A stretch of 64,000 nucleotides of DNA from Microdochium bolleyi. Lineage: Eukaryota; Ascomycota; Sordariomycetes; Xylariales; Microdochiaceae. Position numbers and translations under genes: made by a program. Within the stretch, counting starts at the first letter, position 1; every line of letters begins with the position of its first letter. Under the pieces are notes generated by a model that did no database searches, was not told where the DNA came from, and saw only the letters and a program-made list of their open reading frames with translations. This document shows, piece by piece, positions 42,245 through 52,288 of the stretch. Where the stretch lies: positions 1,922,001-1,986,000 of the forward strand of contig KQ964246.1 of assembly GCA_001566295.1 (NCBI GenBank), given 5' to 3'.

Positions 42245-43453
42245 TTAATCGTGCTCCTCCTCAGTCAACCCCGGACAGCCGTCTAAAGTGTCGTCATCGT
42301 ATTGGTACTTGCACCAGAAGCAGTAGTTGTGCTCCTTCCGCAGATATACGACCAGTCTGCGAAGCTTTTCGTCTGCCTCCAAGCTGGCAAACTCCTCCAG
42401 CTCGAGATCGTCCTCCTCGAGGTCCTCTACATGGACGTACGCTGCGGCAGCCGACTTTCCCAGCGCGGTCCTGTCGTCGGCGTCTTCTGTGTCATCGTCG
42501 TATGTCGGCAAGCGCGAGGTCTGCTCGAGGTCATATCGTATCCGGCGATCTCTCTCTGTCTCCTCGCGCGACCGCACGAGGCCCCTCCATTCCACGGGTA
42601 TGCTCTTTAGCGGCCGTGACGATAGTGGTGCTGTCCTCCGTTTCGCTTCTCCTCCTGTTGGTGGAGTCGTGCTGTCTCTGCCCACTCCACCGTCCATTTC
42701 GTTGCTCCTCCCGGCTGCGACAGCGTTGTCGGCCTCGCCCTGCCGCACCCCGTCCTCGTACAGCTTCTCGCAGACCTTCATGGCCGCGTGGCATTGCCGC
42801 TCCGCGCGCGCGAGCTCCCTCTCGCGGCGCACACGGTCCCGAAACTCGCCCTCGTCCATCGTCTTGGCGCGCTTGTCCTGCTCCGCGTACGCCTCGTTGA
42901 TCTTGCGCTTCTTCTCGCTGTCCAGGCCGATGCCGCCACGGTCCTCCTTCATCTCCAGCCGGATGGGCTCCGTCCGTGGTGTGTCGCCCGCTGGCCGTGC
43001 AGTTGAGAATGACGCTTCACGGGATTTTTGGCCGCCAGCACCGTCCGCTGCCGGAGTTCCAGAAGCAGAGTTGGTGCCAGTCCCCGCGCCGACATCCTTC
43101 CCAGCCTCTTCTGTCTTCTTCCTCCCCCCCTCCTCTTCCTCCTCCTCCTTCCTCCTCCCCAGCGCGGAGCCAGGTTTGTAGCCCATCTTGGCCATCATCG
43201 CTAGCCCCTTGCTCTTCCTGAGCGCGGTCCGGTCGTTCTCGATGAGCGACCGCGACAGCGCGGCCTCGCGCTCCGCCGCAGCCTCAGCGGCCAGCTCCGC
43301 CTTGGACTTGACGCGCCCGCGCATCTCCCCCTCGCGCTTGAGCCGCTGGCGGCGCTGCAGCGACGACTCTGCCTTCTGGGCGGTGGCGGCAGTCGTCGTG
43401 TCGTCGAACGTCATGTTCATGTAGTCATCTTCCTCGTCGGCGGCGTCTGCCAT
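42245..43453 (-). CDS. GPATCH11-like G-patch protein
   Basis: One exon codes for 402 residues. G-patch proteins usually activate DEAH-box RNA helicases in splicing or ribosome assembly. After an acidic N-terminus and a charged helix (EREAALSRSLIENDRTALRK), the first half of a G-patch is seen at 81-101 (SKGLAMMAKMGYKPGSALGR) and the second half at 160-180 (RTEPIRLEMKEDRGGIGLDS); between them lies an insert of about 57 residues rich in Glu, Gly and Ser. A long basic-acidic helix (EKKRKINEAYAEQDKRAKTM; RVRRERELARAERQCHAAMK) follows. The end carries the DUF4187-type Cys motif LRKEHNYCFWCKYQYDDDTL with DGCPGLTEEEHD, as in GPATCH11/CCDC75. The order G-patch, helix, Cys-rich DUF4187 supports the call. 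Confidence 0.88.
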   Translation of the reverse strand: MADAADEEDDYMNMTFDDTTTAATAQKAESSLQRRQRLKREGEMRGRVKSKAELAAEAAAEREAALSRSLIENDRTALRKSKGLAMMAKMGYKPGSALGRRKEEEEEEGGRKKTEEAGKDVGAGTGTNSASGTPAADGAGGQKSREASFSTARPAGDTPRTEPIRLEMKEDRGGIGLDSEKKRKINEAYAEQDKRAKTMDEGEFRDRVRRERELARAERQCHAAMKVCEKLYEDGVRQGEADNAVAAGRSNEMDGGVGRDSTTPPTGGEAKRRTAPLSSRPLKSIPVEWRGLVRSREETERDRRIRYDLEQTSRLPTYDDDTEDADDRTALGKSAAAAYVHVEDLEEDDLELEEFASLEADEKLRRLVVYLRKEHNYCFWCKYQYDDDTLDGCPGLTEEEHD

Positions 43454-44438
43454 CTTTGAGATTTAAAGAATTACAAGGTTCCCTCTTTTGGCCGTCGTGG
43501 ATATGATGATCCCGGGATGCAATCCCTATGTGGAGTTTGGACGACAGCTCTCGCCACGGAAGTGTCCGTTGAGGAGCTTCTACTTCTGTGGGAACGTCGT
43601 AGGTGGCCAATCCGCGGTGCGGCCGTCGAAGGTCTCGATCTCGCCGCCGTGGCGGGCCGTTGCCCTTGCAATGCTGCCTCAAGACACGGCTGACTGCAAT
43701 CTTTACAAGGACTATTCTCAGGCTCGGAGGGGGGCCGCTATCAGGAGAGAAGGAGGCAGTGCAGCATAATTGAGGCTGGTTAATTGTTGGTGTTGTTGTC
43801 ATCGCCGTCGGCGTCGTCGTCGACATTTATTTAATTGCACGGTACCCGCTCATTCACCAACTTCTAGACCCACCCACAGGTGTGCATCCGCGGCCAAGAC
43901 AAAGCCTATGGCTACGTCGTTCTTGACCGGACATGAACAACATCGATGTCCGCTCTCTTACAATCTTGAGCTATTTTCTCCGTGGAGTAGTGGTCGTGGC
44001 TATTTTGCAATATTTTCATATGGTCTGATCTAGAATTTCCTTGTCATTCATTTTATTTTATTTTTGATCCATTCCTTGTTCCTCCAAGTTTCCAATCGGT
44101 TGACATTCAATATCAAAGCCAATCTTTCACAACACCACGTAACCACACTCTCCCCGAGCATCGTGTGAGCATTTTGGTTGGGTAACGGAAACGTGGAACC
44201 ACAATGCCGCAGAGCAGACAGGCTGAGAACCAATCTGTGCCATACATAACGGCAGCTGTCTATCATCGGAGCCCCATGAAGAGCTGACGCACCGGCCACA
44301 CTTTTGTGTCAGTCGAGCGTCCCAAGCTTGATCACTTTCTTGCTTATATCTAAAAGTGGCCCGGTGAAAAAAAAAGCATGCTAGCCCTTTACAAGCCCAG
44401 TCTTGAGTTCTCGAGTCCAGATTCCAAGCACCCCAATG
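43454..44438. other. Intergenic region with AT-rich tract
   Basis: About 1 kb between the G-patch gene start and the HELQ stop. A run of T/A-rich sequence (44030-44070) is present. Frames here have no family resemblance. Confidence 0.35.
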
Positions 44439-47400
44439 TCACTCTTCATCGAGCTCCTGCTGCATTTCCAGCTCTGCACAAACACCTCGTCAGTCGAGTT
44501 TGGGGATAAAAGAGCAAAGAAGGGTGCAGAGCGGCCAGGAACTTGTCCAGATAGGGAAGTAAAGGGGAAGAAAACTCACGCCACAGGCGATTTGCCGACT
44601 CTGTGATGACTGTCGCTTTGGCCAGGAGCTTTGCCTCGAGGCTCTCCTCGTCCTTGGACTTGAGACGGATTTTATTCGGCCGTGCCTGCATCATGCTCTC
44701 TTACTGTTAGTGGCCCACGGTATATTCACACAACGCTAGACAGACTCTGGAGCTAGAACTTGTGATTGAGATCTAGGTGGCATCTGACTCTCACTGACCT
44801 GCATCAGCACCGGCACGAGCTCCTGCGGGTCGGCGTTCGCAATCGACGCCACGCTCTTGAAGCCGTTGTCGTAGAAGACGCGCGCAGTGCGACTCTTGAT
44901 GAACGTGATGCGCGCCAGGGCGAGCAGGTCGGACCTCGCGCCCGCGCGGAGGCGGTCCGAGAAGTGGTCGAGGATCGCAGCCATGGCTCTGGAGATTGAG
45001 TCAGCCTGCCACATCTGTAGTCGAGTGAAATGTTGACTGCACTCACCCGTAACCCATCTGCTCGCAGAACTTGATGACGCCCGCGGCGAAGCCCTGGCAC
45101 GTCTGCGCCAGCGTCTGGATCGTACCGCGCGGCATCTCGTACTTGCGCGCTACGACGTGCAGGGGCATCTCGTGGCAGAGATCGCGCAGCTGTAAGGCGA
45201 GGTAGAAGCGGTTGTAGATCCGCGCGAGCTCCTTCTCCTCGGCATTGGACTCGCGGAAGACGGCTCCTTGAGCCCTGTATTGCAGTTGCGGGCACACGCT
45301 GATTAGTATTCTAACCATGTGCAGTAGGGTGAGGTCCTTGGACGAGGGGCTTACATCTTGTTGACGATCGAGGGTTTCAGCCCCAGGAGGGTCATGACGC
45401 GAAGTTCACTGTCGTCCAGCGACTCCATCTCGCGCCTGAAGATTTGCCAGTTGACAGTGATAGCAAAATCGTGCACGGGCGTAAAAGTGTAGAGCACGTG
45501 AAGCTCGCCGTCGAGCACGAAAGCCTTGAGCGCCCGCTGGATTTCGCGATATACAAACGAACCGTCCTCGGGGTCAAGCGCTGACGTGACAATAGCAGAC
45601 CCGAGCTGGGTCGGACTGTACGTGTCGTCGCTGGTGTCGTGAGTGACGAAGCCCATCTCCACAAGCCCTAACAGACTCGCCTCTACGTGCTCGGTGATAT
45701 TGACACAGCTGCCGCTGATGTTTAGCAATGTGTTTGCGAGATACTCGTAGACGGCATCCCTCGAGTTCGCGAGGCGGATGCAAATGATTTCGAGCAGTGC
45801 TCGCTGGATGCGCTGCTTCTCCGTCGCCAGCCCGCTCGAGACTCTCGGCAGCTCGGCATCCATGAGACCGACAACATCTTGCAAATCATTTTTGCGACAA
45901 CACAGATAAGCCTCGCCTACTTCGTCCTTGCCCTTTCTGCCAGCCCTGCCGCGCATTTGTCGCAGCATCGACGGCCCAACCAGATCTCGACCCATCCGCG
46001 CATTGTGCAGAATCACCCGCCGTGCGGGCAGGTTGATGCCGGCAGCAAGAGAACAAGTAGCAACAATGACTTTTATGATTCCATGGTCGTACGCATTCGT
46101 AACGAGATCTCTCTCCTCAGTGGTCAGCCCAGCGTGGTGAAATGCAACGCCGAAGGGTATGGTCTGCTCCAGGGTCGGATCGATTTCCGTCGATAGACTC
46201 CGTAACTCGCCAAGCAGGTCCAGCCGAGAAGCAGAAACGTCCGGAGGCACTTCGTGAGCGTCAGGCATTGCTCGACTGATAATGCGTGCATCAGCCTCGC
46301 AGCCGTGACGGCTGCTACAGAAGACGAGTGCTCCATGGCCTCCTTGCGCTGTCTCCACTGCGAGAGCAACCACTGCGTTGAGCACTGGTTCTTGCAGCTC
46401 CTTGGCAGAGCTGGCCTCGATTGTCCTCTCTGGCTGGGTATGCCGGAATGGCTGCGTGGCTAAGGTGGCTTCGGCGTTGATCTTATTCACCGGTGTCGCC
46501 GTCTGCAGCAGCGCTTTCGTCCCCGACGCTGGATACACACTGCCCTCGTAGACAAGGAACTCGTCCAACGGAATCGGGCGGTACATCGTAACGTACGTAT
46601 GGGCTCCCAGCCATTTTGCCAGAATGTCAATATTCTGTGGTCACGAATTATCAGTCAGTCATGATCGGGGGGGGGGGGGGNNNNNNNNNNNNNNNNNNNN
46701 NNNNNNNNNNNNNNNNNNNNGGGGGGGGGGCAGAAAAGCGACCGTCCAACGCACAGACAAGGTCGCACTCATGCCCACAATCTGCACACTATGGTCGAGG
46801 CTGATGAGTTTTGTAGCCATGAGCTCCATCAGATACCCTCGATGGTCGTCGTCAACCATGTGCAGCTCGTCGAGGACCACCGCTTTGAGTGCGGATATAC
46901 TACAGTCTAACATTGCACCGTTGATGAGAGTGTTGGCCTGCAGATTGGGTAAGAGACTCGGACAATGGTATATTGATACGTTGCTGTGTAGCTCGGGGCC
47001 CAGGACGGACCTTTTCAAAAGTGCAAACTCCGATGTCAAAGTCGGCCCAGGTCGAGCGGATCTTCCCACCACCGAAGAAGCCCACGACCCTGATATTGTC
47101 CTTGTCGGGTCGCCTACGCCATAGCCCTGGTGTCGAAGACGGCACCTTGTCTTCGGCCTGATCGCGGGAGAGGCCCTGTACCACTTTCCGGAGCCAACCC
47201 ACCTTCTCCTGGACAAGCGCAACATATGGGAGGACTAGGAGAGCTTTCGCATTCTTGTCCTCGAGTACTCTCTTGAGCATGATGATGTCAGCAACGAGTG
47301 ACTTGCCGCCACCGGTGGGGGCTGAGTAGACCAGGTTCTTCTCGCCCTTAAGGAGGCCCGGCCCCATTAGGCACTGCTTCTGCCATGGGTAGATGTCGGC

Positions 47401-47802
47401 GATGCCAAGCTCGCGGAAATTGTGAACGAGCTGGGTCGGCAGGCCATATCTTGGGTGCGAAAGCTGCAACGCATGATCGACGAGTGGCCTCTGAGTGCTC
47501 GAGACGCCCTTGTAAAGACCTGAGCTCGAGAGCCGGCTAGCAGCGAGCGATGGCAGGTCTGGCACGATGGCACTCGCACAAAGCCTCGGAGGCCTATTAT
47601 GGTCATGCCGGGATGCCGGCTCGAACTGGGCGTGCTTCTGGGGCTCGGCCTTGACCGGAGCGGCCCTGCCGAAGTCCTCTCCATTGTTGCTATGCGATCG
47701 TTTGTGGCCGGCAAGAGTGGTTGTGTGGAAGGTGACTTGCTGCTGCTGGCCAGGCTGCCCGGAGACGGTCGTTTCGTGACGGAGTCCTTTCTGGAAGCTC
47801 AT
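44439..47802 (-). CDS. HELQ/Hel308-type DNA repair helicase
   Basis: Seven exons (47802..47011, 46937..46755, 46634..45355, 45274..45047, 44988..44799, 44685..44580, 44473..44439) give 937 residues. HELQ is a Ski2-like 3'-5' DNA helicase acting at stalled forks and in recombination and crosslink repair. Motifs: Walker A SAPTGGGKSL at about 160-169, DEAH-type box LDELHMVDDDHRGYLMELMA, motif III SATLS joined to NIDILAKWLGAHTY, motif IV LVFCSSRHGC, FGVAFHHAGLTTEERDLV, VIVATCSLAAGINLPARRV and motif VI GPSMLRQMRGRAGRKG. The winged-helix and ratchet domains follow, then a HhH-like end with GARSDLLALARI and SVASIANADPQELVPVL. There is no polymerase domain, so it is HELQ rather than Pol theta. Intron 2 (46754..46635) holds the N gap and poly-C runs; all exons are complete. 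Last exon is 35 nt. Start at 47802 is moderately sure. Confidence 0.88.
46667..46730. other. Assembly gap flanked by poly-G runs
   Basis: 14 G (46667-46680), 40 N (46681-46720), then 10 G (46721-46730). On the HELQ sense strand these are poly-C inside intron 2. A round 40-N gap with G on both sides points to a homopolymer that stopped sequencing; true length is unknown. Confidence 0.95.
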
Positions 47803-47950
47803 ATCGAAAAGCAATGCGATGTTCACGTGCGAGGGGAATGAAGCGAGGTCTGTTGACAATAATGGCAAGCTTCGCACAGGCACAGTGGCTCACAGGCAGC
47901 ACCTCCAGGCCGCTGCCGCTTGAGCTTGGCGATCAACGTGGCACATCTGC

Positions 47951-47984
47951 GCTGTGCTGTGCTGTGCTGTGCTGTGCTGTGCTG
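47951..47984. repeat. (GCTGT)n pentamer microsatellite
   Basis: Six full GCTGT units and a partial GCTG, without interruption, about 150 bp upstream of the HELQ ATG. Such pure runs often vary in length among strains. Confidence 0.9.
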
Positions 47985-50380
47985 CACGATGACTCTCGAG
48001 TTTCGATCTGATGAGGCATATATCTGCCGAGAACAGAATAGGACGCAAGCATTCACGGGGCTTCTGGAAGAAAGAGGTCGGCCCAATGTGATGGTCTTCA
48101 GTTGTGGCAGGCTTCCACGAACCTTGCACACGCGGTGCAGCACTCCCAGAATCCAGATGCGCGCCATGCGGACGGCGCGATGCGCTCCCAGGGTCAGCGG
48201 TGCGCTCATTGGTTTGGAGGGCCCCATATTTTGCTGGGTCTGCAGTCCCTGGTCAAAAACGGTCGTACACGCATCACCTCGCAACCCAGCCGAGCCAGCC
48301 TGGAAGAATTGAAACCTCCCGAGGCCAGGACCTTGAACCATTCGGGCGGCATAGCATACGAAGCCGTCTCTCTGGCCTGTGCACAGAGGCAAATAGTCCA
48401 TTCAATCTGACCACCGCCGGTCTCGTCTCGAGGACGCGGAAGACATACATCCTGACGGCTGGCTTGTGGGATTGTGAGACGGCACCCACATGTACTGTGT
48501 ACGCTTAGACACACAGAAACGTCGCAGGAATCACGGCTTTTGTTTGGCATGCACAAGCCCTGCTCGCCCCGGTTCCCTGATGCATTTCTGCTGGTCATCT
48601 GGCCTGTGCAGGCTGTGCCCCAAACAAGACCCTCTCCACTCCCGGCCTACGGGTCCACACAATAGCCCGGCCGCACATACTCCGTCTCAAATGTTATCTC
48701 GGCTTGGCTGCCCTGGCTGTGCCAGTGTCTTCGACCAGCGGCGAGCAGCGTCCGTTTCTCAACCCTCAATCCTCGGTGCCTTGAGAGTCCTGGTCGCAGC
48801 CGAGTAGGTGTCGTTCACACAACGGCAATTTCACACGACGGGCGATTGAAAGGATCTCTGACAGTCGAGCCCGGAGTTGTCCATGTGCACCTGTCCTCAG
48901 TGGTCGCCACGGACATGGCAGAAAAGCAAGGTAAGTAGCGAGGCGAGGAATTCCACTGTCTGTGCAGTGGCCGTCTGGCAGTTCGAGGAATGATCTTTTG
49001 GGAGCAGCTGGCGGGCTGCGTGGGCAAGGTCGGGCAACAATGGGAACGGGTTCCTCACGTGTTTGAGTGACGTCGTCGCGACAGTGCCCGTCCCGTGCCG
49101 CCGTCCCAGGTGGTCGGAAGAGCGAGTCGATCTCCACGGGACCAAGCCGGGCTAGGTGGCAAACCCCTGCAGCTTTGCAGGGTAGCGCATCGCGGAGCTG
49201 CAATCGTCTTGTAATCTTCGACTCGTTGCCATCAGGTGCTGGCTTTAGATTGCACGTCGCGACAGAACGCATGGGCCGAATGAGCTGACCGAGGTTGCCA
49301 TGTCTCTCCGTCGTCGCCATGTCCCGGCCCGCGCTCAGCAGATTGAGCCGTGGGCAGTAATGTGAGCTCATCGTCCTTCCAATTCGCCGATCTTGAACCC
49401 CGGATTAGTTAGCCTTTTGGCCACATATTCAGTGCCGAGATCCTAGTTTTTGAGAACGGCCGCAAGAATGTATCATTCGAGGAAGGCGTGCACGGGGCTC
49501 GTCGCGTAGTCTGTCGCTTTAACTCAGTGACGAAACTACCCAAGGCCACGTCCTGTAGAAACCGCCGAATGGTTGCGTCTGGGCGTGAAGTTGTCTCGAC
49601 TCCACAGGGAGCCTGACAAAGTGGGAGCTGGACAGGCGAGTGTGTCCGGACTGCTGGCCCAACCATGACTCGCAGGCTGCGCAACGAGCAATGATACCCA
49701 GCGGGAGGAACGTTAACGGCCCATATGTCAGAAGCGGCTGCAGTGTGACTTTTGCTCGTGTGCCTCAGGCACCGGCGCGATGGAGCTGCGGATGACCCCT
49801 CCACTCCAGTAGACCATCAGAACACGGCAGTGCACAGTCGGATGTGGCTATTGACTTTGCATCACGCCCGTGATGGTCAAGTCGAATTCTGGTGGTGCTG
49901 CGCGCATGTCCAGAGCTTGCTTTGAGCCCCTTCTGACGGAAGAATTCGTCCAAGCTACTGCGTAAGTGGGCAGCCGGAAGGCATGCTTCTGTATTGTGAT
50001 GCGGTGACATGGCACACGGTCGCACGCCCAGGACTGTGTTGTGTCCTTCCCGAGCAGGCCCATTGCTGGTCCAGCCCCCATGAGAGGCCCTCCACATGCT
50101 GCGTAGGCACTGGGAAAGCATATTCAGCAATGCATGCGCCAGCGAGGTCGTGGATGCTACGTCGGCACGCTGCTTGCCGTAATCGCAAGCACCGACTTCG
50201 TTCCAAGGTCTTTCGCCCTCAGGTAATGTTGTGTTTCGAATGTGTCAACCGCACGATGGGATGGTGCCAGGCTGCCAGAACGACCCAAGGGTGGCATTTG
50301 GTGTGGGCAGGATTGACGTGAGGTTGATGGGGGCACCGCTCATTCGAATGGGCTGTCCGTCTCATCAACACGGAGTACCC

Positions 50381-50618
50381 AGGTACTTTAGGTACACCAT
50401 GCTCAGACACGCGGGCTGCCAACCCTGGTCTACTGCAGGGGTGACGACCAGGTACTCAATACTTGTGGACAACTACCAAGCGGCAGCCATCGTCCCTAGC
50501 TTGGCCGCTTAGCCCCGGGGTGGGTTCCTGCTGGGCAAATACGGAACAAGTGAGGGAGCGTCGCCGCGTGACCGTGTACCGTATCTTACCTTACCCTGGG
50601 GTAAAGGTACTTTAGGTA
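50381..50618. repeat. Direct repeat AGGTACTTTAGGTA and hairpin
   Basis: The 14-mer AGGTACTTTAGGTA occurs exactly at 50381-50394 and 50605-50618, with a shorter AGGTACT at 50450-50456. The second copy overlaps a hairpin in which TACCTTACCC (50587-50596) can pair with GGGTAAAGGTA (50599-50609) with one bulged A. Confidence 0.7.
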
Positions 50619-52201
50619 AGGCAGGTTGATTCAATGGACAGCGCGAGAAGGAGGAGGCATGATGTCGCGGGGTGAGCTTGCCGGAGACCTCGATCGCGGC
50701 GACCTCGGGAGTCGAGGGTGGTCTGCGTGTCCACTCTGCACATCAAGACGTAATTAAGCGCAGCGCAGCTCATTTAGGGCAGTCGCGGTCCCGCCAAGGA
50801 GGACATGGGAGGGAAGGAGGCGCACAGCCGTGCCCAGTCCAGCCAACGTCAGTCAGGCTGCCGCCCACTTTGCCATCCGTGCCATGATTGGAGTGTGCCG
50901 GCTCGCCCTCTCCTTCTCTGGGATTCCCGATCCAGGGGTCTCTTTTGATCCGATGGCCACTTGCACACGCAAAAAGATGCATGGGTCGGATGACAAGACC
51001 CTAATTCCCACGTCAGACCCGACTCCTACTCTGCTGGGCGCTGGGCGCTCTTCCTATGCGCGCGCGCGTTTGCCAAAACTCGCCGACTCCCGTCGCATCT
51101 CCATGCCCACGTACAGGCGAGGCACTCGTCGCGTGTGCAACAGATCGCTGGGCTGGCCGGGCCCAGCTGCCCCGTCTCGGCCTCTTCTTCACGATGATTG
51201 CCCAACCTCTCTGTGATTGACGTGGCAGTCGAAGGTGTGAACCACACACGCATGGCACACACACTCCATATTTTCTGGCTTTGGTCCGAGCTGGACGCCA
51301 TTGACCACAACACTAAAGGCGCCTCGGCGACATGCCGCGAGATACGAAATGTCCAACAATGAAAGCCAGGCTGGAACCGTGTCTGCTTGCTGAGCTCGAA
51401 GTGGTGCTATTTATGCGAGTGAACCAGCCCATGAATGTTTGGCGGTGCGGACAGGGCATCGTGCTGCAAGTGCAAGTCGTCCCGCTTCACAGACTGGGTA
51501 TTTGCCTCGAGGCTGCCGTCGCTTGCTGGGCGATCCGGAACGGCTTTGAGGCAGGTCAGCCCGGCCGGCCCTTGGGGATGGCAGAGGAGATGGGATGAGG
51601 ACAGGGCAGGGTCGTGGGAGGTGGTAGTCAAAGTCGAGTCGAGTCGAGCCGGCCTGCGCTCCAGCCAGAGCGCGCGCGGTCCCACTCTCAAATACTTAGT
51701 AGTCTTCGACTGCACCCTTCCACAAAGACGTCTGGCTTCAGACTGACTTCCGCACGCCCATTGCATTGCCCTTCCCACTTCTTCCTCTTTCTTCCCATGC
51801 AATACTCACACCCTCTCGCCTGGCATATTCCACCCCCGGCTGCTTTCTCATCACCTTTCCCCGTCTCTCCTTGCTATCTTACAGCTGCTTCCCAAGCTGT
51901 GAACCACGGCTCTTTCCCCCGACGCGTCGCTTCTGCCGACGGTTGGTCTACCTGCTAAACTTATACCTGGGCTTCCGCCTGCTTCTGCACATCGCATCCC
52001 CGTGCCATCAAGGGCAGCTCCCGGCACACAGTCACCGCTTACCACGTCCATCACCATAACTTCATTGCGGACACACGCCTGCCGTAGTCACTTGTTCCTT
52101 CGTTCTTCTGATTTAGCGATTGCCCGGCTCCGACCACTTGTGGCCTCTCTTCCCTTTCCCCGGTCATAAGGGCCTGACGCATTGCGAAATCTGAGCCTCA
52201 G

Positions 52202-52219
52202 ATGGGTCTTGTCATCTAG
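52202..52219 (+). promoter_or_regulatory. Minimal upstream ORF before SNT2
   Basis: ATG at 52202 opens a five-codon frame with stop at 52217-52219, 69 nt before the SNT2 ATG at 52289. If it lies in the leader it could lower or condition SNT2 translation. The transcript start is not known from sequence. Confidence 0.3.
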
Positions 52220-52288
52220 ATTCCCACATCCGCGCCTTCTGGTGGTTTCCCTGGCATCTTTCGCCAGCCACCACCCCATTGCTTCGCC

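Larger units (their letters stand above)
47803..52288. promoter_or_regulatory. 4.5-kb gene-free region between HELQ and SNT2
   Basis: The largest gene-free stretch of the window. Frames of up to about 200 codons occur on both strands without family motifs. It holds a GCTGT repeat (47951-47984), a GAGTC repeat (51634-51650), two copies of AGGTACTTTAGGTA (50381-50394, 50605-50618), a near-perfect hairpin at 50587-50609 and a GC alternating tract at 51058-51067. From about 51700 to 52290 the plus strand is C/T-rich, as expected for a long fungal promoter and leader of SNT2. No tRNA, transposase or reverse transcriptase was recognised. Confidence 0.4.

Noticed and set aside
44395..44440. tRNA-like TTGAGTTCTCGAGTCC sequence downstream of HELQ
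   Set aside because: It lacks the TTCRA core of a B box, and no A box or acceptor pairing is found around it.
51058..51067. GC alternating tract as a Z-DNA signal
   Set aside because: Only about 10 bp long, too short to stand out in GC-rich DNA.
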